64,000 nucleotides of DNA from Flavobacterium sp. UBA7663 (GTDB taxonomy: Bacteria > Bacteroidota > Bacteroidia > Flavobacteriales > Flavobacteriaceae): positions 46,308 through 110,307 of the forward strand of contig NZ_DLHR01000006.1 in the NCBI RefSeq assembly GCF_002483315.1, in the 5' to 3' direction. The notes under the pieces were generated by a model. It ran no database searches and was not told where the DNA came from. It saw only the letters and a program-made list of their open reading frames with translations. This document shows positions 27,600-33,857 of the stretch, in pieces (the first letter of the stretch is position 1; the number at the start of each line of letters is the position of its first letter). Position numbers and translations under genes: made by a program.

Positions 27600-28546
27600 T
27601 GGAAAAACTTAGAATTGTATTCATGGGAACGCCCGATTTTGCCGTTGGGATTCTGGATACTATTTACAAAAACAACTATAATGTTGTAGGCGTTATCACT
27701 GCTCCTGACAAACCAGCAGGTCGTGGACAAAAAGTAAGCATGAGTGCGGTTAAAGAGTATGCACTAGAAAAAAACTTACGTTTGTTACAACCAACCAATT
27801 TAAAATCGGAAGAATTTTTAGCCGAATTAAAAAGTTTAGATGCCAATTTACAAGTCGTTGTTGCTTTTAGAATGTTGCCTGAAGTAGTTTGGAAAATGCC
27901 AAAATTAGGAACATTTAATCTTCATGCTTCTTTATTACCAGAATACCGTGGTGCTGCACCTATTAATTGGGCAATTATCAATGGAGAAACCAAGACAGGA
28001 GTTACTTCATTCTTTATTGACGATAAAATTGATACAGGCGCGATGATTTTAAGTAAAGAAACGGAAATCGGTGCAAGCGAAACTGCTGGTGAGTTACACG
28101 ACCGCTTGATGCACTTAGGAAGTGATACTGTTTTAGAAACACTTCAATTAATTGAATCAGGAAAAGCGACTACTACATTACAAGAAAACAATCCTGATGT
28201 TAAAACGGCTTACAAATTAAATAAAGACAATTGCAAAATTGATTGGTCGCAATCAGGACAAACCATTTTTAATTTAATTAGAGGTTTATCTCCTTATCCT
28301 GCGGCTTGGACTTATATTAAAGATGGCGAGCAAGAATGGAATGTTAAAATCTATTCGGCAAGTTTTGAAGAAAAAGCACATTCGGAAAGTATTGGAAAGA
28401 TTACTACTACTAAAAAAGAGATTTTTATTGTTACAAAAGATGGTATTTTAAAAATCGAAAGTTTACAATTTCCTGGAAAGAAAAGAATGTTAGCTCACGA
28501 ATTATTAAATGGAATTTCGTTTTCAGAAAATGCAATAGTGCTTTAA
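27599..28546 (+). CDS. fmt: methionyl-tRNA formyltransferase
   Basis: A 315-residue enzyme that formylates initiator Met-tRNA using 10-formyltetrahydrofolate. It shows FMGTPDFAVGIL at the start, the catalytic region FNLHASLLPEYRGAAPINWAI, and GVTSFFIDDKIDTGAMI, followed by the C-terminal OB-like tRNA-binding domain (about 205-315). Length is standard. It overlaps recQ by one base, so the two are translationally coupled. Confidence 0.95.
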   Translation: MEKLRIVFMGTPDFAVGILDTIYKNNYNVVGVITAPDKPAGRGQKVSMSAVKEYALEKNLRLLQPTNLKSEEFLAELKSLDANLQVVVAFRMLPEVVWKMPKLGTFNLHASLLPEYRGAAPINWAIINGETKTGVTSFFIDDKIDTGAMILSKETEIGASETAGELHDRLMHLGSDTVLETLQLIESGKATTTLQENNPDVKTAYKLNKDNCKIDWSQSGQTIFNLIRGLSPYPAAWTYIKDGEQEWNVKIYSASFEEKAHSESIGKITTTKKEIFIVTKDGILKIESLQFPGKKRMLAHELLNGISFSENAIVL

Positions 28547-28650
28547 GCCTTGAAAACACTATATTTAAAGGTGAAAATTAAAAAAACAAACAATGTTATT
28601 AACATTTAATCTATTTTATTAACATTTTAGTCGAAAAATAGCGCGAATAC

Positions 28651-28680
28651 TTGCGTAGTTCAACAATACCGCTAAATTTG
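28651..28680 (+). promoter_or_regulatory. promoter of the HU gene
   Basis: A textbook flavobacterial promoter: TTG at 28651-28653, exactly 19 bases, then TAAATTTG at 28673-28680. Transcription would start near 28687, giving a 36-base leader. Confidence 0.75.
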
Positions 28681-28722
28681 TGATAAATAATTAAGTTTAA
28701 CCAATTATAAATAACTTTAATC

Positions 28723-29001
28723 ATGAACAAATCAGAATTAATCGATGCAATGGCAGCTTCTGCTGGTATTACAAAAGCAGCTGCTAAATTAGCTTTAGAA
28801 TCATTTTTAAGCAATGTTGAAGGAACTTTAAACAAAGGTGGAAGAGTATCTTTAGTAGGTTTCGGTTCTTGGTCAGTATCTAAAAGAGCTGCAAGAGATG
28901 GTAGAAACCCTCAAACTGGTAAAACTATCAAAATTGCTGCTAAAAACGTAGTAAAATTCAAAGCTGGTGCAGAATTAGAAGGTGCAGTAAACAAAAAATA
29001 A
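28723..29001 (+). CDS. hup: HU family DNA-binding protein
   Basis: A 92-residue nucleoid protein, MNKSELIDAMAASAGITKAAA, with the beta-arm region containing GRNPQTGKTIKIAA (the conserved Asn-Pro that wedges into DNA) and FKAGAELEGAVN. It binds and bends DNA without strong sequence preference. Codon use is restricted, the promoter is near consensus and the terminator strong, all typical of an abundant protein. IHF-like function cannot be excluded from sequence, but HU is the default. Confidence 0.95.
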   Translation: MNKSELIDAMAASAGITKAAAKLALESFLSNVEGTLNKGGRVSLVGFGSWSVSKRAARDGRNPQTGKTIKIAAKNVVKFKAGAELEGAVNKK

Positions 29002-29017
29002 TTTTGTTACATAAAAT

Positions 29018-29052
29018 AAGAGAGTCCCGATGCAAATCGGGACTCTTTTTTT
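29018..29052 (+). terminator. terminator after HU
   Basis: GAGTCCCGAT and ATCGGGACTC form a perfect 10-bp stem with a 4-base loop, followed by T7. Confidence 0.85.
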
Positions 29053-29121
29053 GCAATTCATCGAGAATATTTTGAATTTGTAATTTTTTTTTGATAACTT
29101 TAATTAATTAACTACAGAAAT

Positions 29122-29682
29122 ATGATATCAACTTTACCAAAAAAAGGTCATCTGCTAATTGCGGAACCTTCGATTTTAGGCGATGTTTCTTTCAATCGCT
29201 CTGTGGTCTTATTAGCCGAGCATAACAATGAAGGCTCAATTGGTTTTATCTTAAACAAGCCCTTGAACTACACTATCAATGACTTGCTTCCCGAAATTGA
29301 AGCTTCTTTTAAAATATATAATGGTGGTCCTGTTGAACAGGACAATTTATATTTCATCCACAATATTCCAGATATTATTCCAAATAGCGTTGAAATTTCA
29401 AATGGAATTTATTGGGGTGGCGACTTTGAAACCACCAAACAATTGATAAACGAAGGAAGAATTACGAAAAACCACATTCGTTTTTTCCTTGGCTATAGTG
29501 GTTGGAGTGTGAACCAACTAGAAATGGAGATGCAAGAAAACTCTTGGATTGTAACTGAAAACACCTTGAAAAATAAACTACTTTCAAAAGCTAGCACTTT
29601 ATTCTGGAAAGAAAAGATAATTGAGCAAGGTGGCGAATACGTGTTATTTTCAAACGCACCAGAAAACCCAATGCTTAACTAA
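29122..29682 (+). CDS. YqgE/AlgH family protein
   Basis: A 186-residue cytosolic protein of the UPF0301/YqgE family. It has GHLLIAEPSILGDVSFNRSV at the N-terminus, GFILNKPLN, YNGGPVEQDNLYFIH and FFLGYSGWSVNQLEMEM. Members affect regulation in some bacteria (AlgH), but no biochemical activity is established. It converges on the class IV aminotransferase gene with an 8-base overlap. Confidence 0.92.
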   Translation: MISTLPKKGHLLIAEPSILGDVSFNRSVVLLAEHNNEGSIGFILNKPLNYTINDLLPEIEASFKIYNGGPVEQDNLYFIHNIPDIIPNSVEISNGIYWGGDFETTKQLINEGRITKNHIRFFLGYSGWSVNQLEMEMQENSWIVTENTLKNKLLSKASTLFWKEKIIEQGGEYVLFSNAPENPMLN

Positions 29683-30514
29683 GTCGGATTTTAGCATTCA
29701 ATCTTTTAAGTACATCTGAAGTAAATTCAGTAGTGTATTCTTTTTTACGATATTTAGTTATAGGTTGAATTCCCGAAATTACATTAGTTAAAAATAACTC
29801 ATCCGCTTTTTGCAAATCAAAGGGAGAAATTGAAGCTTCTTTAACTTCGATTCCTTCTATTTTTTTCAAAATTTCAAGTACTTGTTTGCGCATAATTCCG
29901 TTTAAACAACCATCAGAAACTGGAGGAGTTAGCACTACATTACCCGTTTTCATAAACAAGTTGCTTTGTAAAGCTTCCACCACATTCTTTTCGTCATTTA
30001 AAACTAAGCAGTTATCATAACCATTTTCGTCTGCAAAAATACTTCCAGTAATTTGAAGCATTTTATTATTGGTTTTTAAAGTGGAAAGCAATTGTTTTGA
30101 AACATAGAAATCTTTATATAATTCGACTTCATAAGTTTCTTTACCGATAACATATAAGTCAGAATTTAATGAAGAAGCAGTTACTATAAATTGCACGTTT
30201 CTATTTTTTGGCAAATAAAAACCATCCGAATCTCTGTAAACAGAAAAGCGAACACGATATGAATTAGAATCTAAAAATGTAGCAATTAGATTTAAAATTT
30301 GCGATTCAAAATATTCCATGGTAAAATTCATAGGAATTTCCATGCGGCAAATACGCATTGAAGCCATCAATCTAAAATAATGATCTTCCAGAAAAAGCAC
30401 TTTATTATCCAGCACTTTAATGGTTTCAAAAACACTATCTCCAAATAAAAAACCTCTGTTAGAATCAATAAGAATTGCGCTATTTTCCTGAATATTCCCG
30501 TTACAATTTACCAT
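29675..30514 (-). CDS. class IV PLP-dependent aminotransferase
   Basis: A 279-residue fold-type IV enzyme, related to branched-chain aminotransferase and 4-amino-4-deoxychorismate lyase (PabC). It shows SNRGFLFGDSVFETIKV (near 18-34) and STLKTNNKMLQIT with the candidate PLP-binding Lys. GCLNGIMRKQVLEIL and ELFLTNVISGIQPI form the C-terminal cofactor-phosphate region. Substrate cannot be told; PabC-like activity is possible. Its start codon is touched by the upstream gene's terminator. Confidence 0.82.
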   Translation of the reverse strand: MVNCNGNIQENSAILIDSNRGFLFGDSVFETIKVLDNKVLFLEDHYFRLMASMRICRMEIPMNFTMEYFESQILNLIATFLDSNSYRVRFSVYRDSDGFYLPKNRNVQFIVTASSLNSDLYVIGKETYEVELYKDFYVSKQLLSTLKTNNKMLQITGSIFADENGYDNCLVLNDEKNVVEALQSNLFMKTGNVVLTPPVSDGCLNGIMRKQVLEILKKIEGIEVKEASISPFDLQKADELFLTNVISGIQPITKYRKKEYTTEFTSDVLKRLNAKIRLS

Positions 30515-30542
30515 AAAAAATCCCGATTTTTAAATCGGGACA
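30515..30542 (-). terminator. terminator after the START-like gene
   Basis: TCCCGATTT and AAATCGGGA form a 9-bp stem. On the minus strand it is followed by six T that run into the ATG of the aminotransferase gene, so that gene probably depends on read-through or on a start site very close by. Confidence 0.7.
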
Positions 30543-30566
30543 AATATAACTTATATAATTGATTTT

Positions 30567-30959
30567 TTAAACGGAACCTAATACATGTTTTAGGTCAGAA
30601 ATTTGATTTTCCCACAATAATTTAGATTCATCTAATTCATCTTCGTGAGCAAAATCAGAAATTACGATAGAAACGTCTTTAGTAATTTCATCTTCCATAA
30701 TTTTTAATTCAAAAAAGTAATCGGTTTCAGTATTATCTTCTTCTAACCATCTGAACTTAATACGCTCACCTGTTTTCTTAGAGGCTAATTTTGCTTTCTC
30801 TTCCGAGTCATTCCAAATAAAAGTAAAAAACTCACCTCTTGAATTTACGTTATCGGCAAACCATTCCGACAAACCAGATGGTGTAGAAATGTATTGATAT
30901 AGCAACTGTGGCGAAGATTGAATGGGGAATTCTAATTCATATTTTACTTTTGCACTCAT
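30567..30959 (-). CDS. START-like domain protein
   Basis: A 130-residue protein of the SRPBCC (START/AHSA1-like) fold: YELEFPIQSSPQLLYQYIST, then LSEWFADNVN, then DYFFELKIMEDEITKDVSIVIS, with a C-terminal helix that closes the cavity. This Bacteroidota-specific START-like family has no known ligand. It is monocistronic, with a terminator before the aminotransferase gene. Confidence 0.85.
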   Translation of the reverse strand: MSAKVKYELEFPIQSSPQLLYQYISTPSGLSEWFADNVNSRGEFFTFIWNDSEEKAKLASKKTGERIKFRWLEEDNTETDYFFELKIMEDEITKDVSIVISDFAHEDELDESKLLWENQISDLKHVLGSV

Positions 30960-31044
30960 TATTGTAATATTTAAGTTGGAAATATATATAGAATTAATTG
31001 AATATACAAAAAAACATTTTATTTATTTTTTTACAAAATTATAT

Positions 31045-31074
31045 TTGCAAAGAATATAAATAGTTTTATATTTG
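31045..31074 (+). promoter_or_regulatory. promoter of tRNA-Met
   Basis: TTG (31045-31047), 19 bases, then TATATTTG (31067-31074). The TTG is itself part of another TATATTTG at 31040-31047. Transcription would start near 31081, about 29 bases before the tRNA. Confidence 0.7.
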
Positions 31075-31109
31075 CACCCGCATTCAACAAGGATGTCACA
31101 CCGACCTTT

Positions 31110-31183
31110 GGCGAGGTAGCTCAGTTGGTTAGAGCGCAGGATTCATAACCCTGAGGTCACGGGTTCAACTCCCGTCCTCGCTA
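31110..31183 (+). tRNA. tRNA-Met (anticodon CAT)
   Basis: A complete 74-base cloverleaf. The acceptor stem GGCGAGG pairs with CCTCGCT with a G-T at the first position. The D arm contains AGTTGGTTA. The anticodon loop is TTCATAA with CAT, and the T arm is ACGGG-TTCAACT-CCCGT. The discriminator is A and CCA is not encoded. The anticodon stem has an A-C mismatch at its loop-closing pair. CAT could also belong to lysidine-modified tRNA-Ile, but the body resembles elongator tRNA-Met. It is the apparent integration target of the adjacent integrase. Confidence 0.95.
31160..31183 (+). other. putative attL (tRNA-Met 3' end)
   Basis: The T-arm and acceptor 3' half of the tRNA is the usual attachment core for tyrosine integrases encoded immediately downstream. 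The integrase ORF starts 67 bases later. No identical second copy was found within the window, so the pairing attR is not shown. Confidence 0.35.
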
Positions 31184-31217
31184 CAAGTTTTTTAAAAATC
31201 AAAAAGTTAGATTTTAC

Positions 31218-31250
31218 GCAGGATTAGAGCAATTTAATCCTGCTTTTTTT
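31218..31250 (+). terminator. terminator between tRNA-Met and the integrase
   Basis: GCAGGATTA and TAATCCTGC form a 9-bp stem with an 8-base loop and T7, ending directly before the integrase ATG at 31251. It terminates the tRNA transcript. Confidence 0.8.
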
Positions 31251-32474
31251 ATGTCTAATTTTTTACGATATTTGCAAAGTGAACACGTTTTTGAACACGA
31301 TTTTGAACACGTTTTGAAAGAAAAAAAGAAATATTCGGAACCAAAAATCTATGATGCTGATGGTGATTTATCAAAGCGTTGGTATGTTTATTTTTCTTTT
31401 CGTAAAAAGGCTGATGGTCCTCTTGAAAGGTTTCCAAACAATATTTACGCTCCTCAACACTTAGAAAAGAGAGAACGATTGTTGTGGTTGAAAACTATGC
31501 AACGAAATTTATCACTTCTTTTAAAAGATGGATTTAATCCATACAATCCAGAAAACAAATTTAACTTTGAAGAAGAATCTGAAAGTAAATCTATAAAAGA
31601 AGCTTTTACATTTGCCTTAAATATCAAAAAAAGTACTTTAGCTGAAACTTCATATAAAGGTTTAGAAGGAAGAATTCTTCGTTTTGAAAAATGGCTAAAC
31701 GAAAATGGTTTTAAAAATAGATTGATTACTTCTGTCAATAAAAAAGTAATTACTACCTATCTAAATGAAATTTTAATTGCTACCTCAGCAAAAAATAGAA
31801 ATAATACTCGTACCGATATTAGCACAATTCTTACCGTTTTAGCAGATAATGAAATCATTCCGGAAAATTTTATTCATAAAATTCCTGTTTTAAAAAGTAA
31901 TCCTGAAAAGAATAAATCATATACCAGTTCTGAGGAAACTAAAATATTTGATTATTTAGATCAAAATAATAAGCTTCTTTCCTTATATGTTAAATTCATT
32001 TCTTACAACTTTTTAAGACCTGTAGAAGTAAATCGTATTACAATTGGAGATATCGATTTAAATGATAAAATTTTAAAAATTAAAACCAAAACAGGATTCA
32101 AATTAAAAAGAATCCCACAAGTTTTAATTGATGAACTGCCTAATATTACAGAATATCCAAAAGATGCTTATTTATTTGGAAGAAAAGATTTTGGACAATA
32201 CTGGGAAGCAACGGAAACCAGTCGAAGAAATGACTTCTCTGATTATTTTTTAGAAGTTAAAAAGAAATTCAAATTAGGTAAAGATTACGGATTGTACAGT
32301 TTTAGACATACCTTCATAACTAAGCTCTACAACACCTTTATCAAAGAAATGACACCAGAAGAAGCTGAATCTAATATCATGGCTATAACGGGACATACAA
32401 GCAAAACTGCGTTAAGAAAATACTTAAGGGAAATTAATGCTTATATTCCTGAGGATTATTCGAGGTATTTGTAA
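31251..32474 (+). CDS. tyrosine-type integrase of the mobile element
   Basis: A 407-residue phage/ICE-type integrase. An N-terminal Arm-binding-like part (about 1-85) is followed by a SAM-like core-binding domain (about 110-200) and a catalytic domain with FLRPVEVNRI (Arg), YSFRHTFITKLY (His-Arg pair) and ITGHTSKTALRKYLR (the second His and the region of the Tyr). It is much longer than XerD and lies just behind tRNA-Met, so it should integrate the element at that tRNA. The first ATG abuts the terminator T-run, so initiation may use a later codon or read-through; no better Met lies nearby. Confidence 0.9.
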   Translation: MSNFLRYLQSEHVFEHDFEHVLKEKKKYSEPKIYDADGDLSKRWYVYFSFRKKADGPLERFPNNIYAPQHLEKRERLLWLKTMQRNLSLLLKDGFNPYNPENKFNFEEESESKSIKEAFTFALNIKKSTLAETSYKGLEGRILRFEKWLNENGFKNRLITSVNKKVITTYLNEILIATSAKNRNNTRTDISTILTVLADNEIIPENFIHKIPVLKSNPEKNKSYTSSEETKIFDYLDQNNKLLSLYVKFISYNFLRPVEVNRITIGDIDLNDKILKIKTKTGFKLKRIPQVLIDELPNITEYPKDAYLFGRKDFGQYWEATETSRRNDFSDYFLEVKKKFKLGKDYGLYSFRHTFITKLYNTFIKEMTPEEAESNIMAITGHTSKTALRKYLREINAYIPEDYSRYL

Positions 32475-32577
32475 AGTTAAAATGTTTTTTTGATATGATT
32501 TTAAATATTAGATAAGCTAAATTTTATTGAAAAATTTCAGTAAAAAATATTCAAACACCTCCATTTTTAATCACCAC

Positions 32578-32604
32578 AGGTCACAGGTTTGAATCCTGAA
32601 TGGA
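32578..32604 (+). repeat. tRNA T-arm-like fragment
   Basis: AGGTCACAGGTTTGAATCCTG resembles the variable loop and T arm of a tRNA (CAGG - TTTGAAT - CCTG). It is similar but not identical to the same part of tRNA-Met 1.4 kb to the left. No other tRNA parts accompany it, so it may be an old attachment-site scar. Confidence 0.4.
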
Positions 32605-32768
32605 CTTAATACTATACAAGGAAAGTTTGCGGCACGCTAAAATTAATGAGAAAAAAAAAAGGTGTCTAAAAAGTAAAATTAAAGGCGTATCATTTTTAGC
32701 AGCTACTAAAATTGTTGCTACATTTGCTAGGATTGCTATGATACTTTCTAAGTTGACTTTAAAAAACA

Positions 32769-33857
32769 CTAAAAAAATGTAATCAATTTTAATTTTTTTT
32801 CTTCGGGCTGATAATGAAGTGTAGCTTGACATTTAACCCTTTCTTTAGAATGTTGAACCTCTAATTCTATAATAATGTTAAATTTTATGACGTTATGTTC
32901 TTTTAACTCTGACATTTCATAAATATAGTTATCCTTTATTTTTTCTTTTATTAATTTTTCAAAATCTTTAATTGAATAGTTTTCAAATTGTGCTTTTTTA
33001 AGTTTACCTATTTTTTCTGTTAGGAGATAATCAAACTTTGAAACTTCAATTTCAATATTTAGATTTGATAAATCACTTACTATTGGAGTTATTGAATTTA
33101 TTGCAATTTGGGTGTCTAAACTGTATCCATTTATGTCCTCTCGTTCAATTTTATATGACAAAAACAAATCGTAATATAGATTAGGAATACTCTTTATTGC
33201 AAAATTATTTTTATCAAATGGCAATCCTTGTGTATTTTCATTGGTCTCCCAATCCTCATCTTCATAAGGAAGAATGACTTCTTTTTCATCTATAATACAT
33301 ATTTTACATAGAATAAATGATAAAATTGTTTTTAAATCTGATTGATGGCTTGTATCAATATATCCAATATATGGATTATATTTACTAAGCTCATCGTTGA
33401 ACTTTTTGAATAGTGTATTTGAAATATTATTAACATATACAATATAATAATTATTGAGCCTAAATACATCTTCAAGTTTTATTGTTTTAATTTCCCTAAG
33501 AAACTTCATCTTTAAGAAACTATTTTCTAAAAATAAATCGCCCGATAAAATACTATGCTTTGTTTTTTTGTCAAATATTGGGATTACTTTTTCAAAAACT
33601 TCATAACCATACCATGTGGAATTTATTTTTGAAATATCAAAAACAAGAGCGATTTCTTTTTTATTAATATTAGGAGTCAATACATTCCTTAAATTTTTAT
33701 ATTCTATTCTCTTTTTTGAGTGTAAATTTTCAATAAAATGATTAAAGGCCTCCTGAATAACATCATACATTTGTCTATCAGAAAGTTTAAAATATTCTTT
33801 TGTAACTTCTAAATATGAGTTTTCTCTGGATTCAATTGTATAGATTTTATTATTCAT
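32769..33857 (-). CDS. unknown protein at the end of the type I RM operon
   Basis: A 362-residue protein that I cannot assign to a family. It has no signal or membrane segment; it is acidic to neutral, mixed alpha/beta, and its last 40 residues look like a beta-hairpin (FNIIIELEVQHSKERVKCQATLHYQ). Its start overlaps the hsdR stop by 8 bases, so it is made from the same transcript as the restriction genes. It could be an accessory or immunity-type factor for the operon; this is inference from coupling only. Confidence 0.75.
   Translation of the reverse strand: MNNKIYTIESRENSYLEVTKEYFKLSDRQMYDVIQEAFNHFIENLHSKKRIEYKNLRNVLTPNINKKEIALVFDISKINSTWYGYEVFEKVIPIFDKKTKHSILSGDLFLENSFLKMKFLREIKTIKLEDVFRLNNYYIVYVNNISNTLFKKFNDELSKYNPYIGYIDTSHQSDLKTILSFILCKICIIDEKEVILPYEDEDWETNENTQGLPFDKNNFAIKSIPNLYYDLFLSYKIEREDINGYSLDTQIAINSITPIVSDLSNLNIEIEVSKFDYLLTEKIGKLKKAQFENYSIKDFEKLIKEKIKDNYIYEMSELKEHNVIKFNIIIELEVQHSKERVKCQATLHYQPEEKKLKLITFF

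Noticed and set aside
32600..32782. 60-residue plus-strand frame after the tRNA-like fragment
   Set aside because: It overlaps the end of the unknown gene at 32769, has no promoter or plausible ribosome entry, and its hydrophobic stretch can arise from AT-rich DNA.
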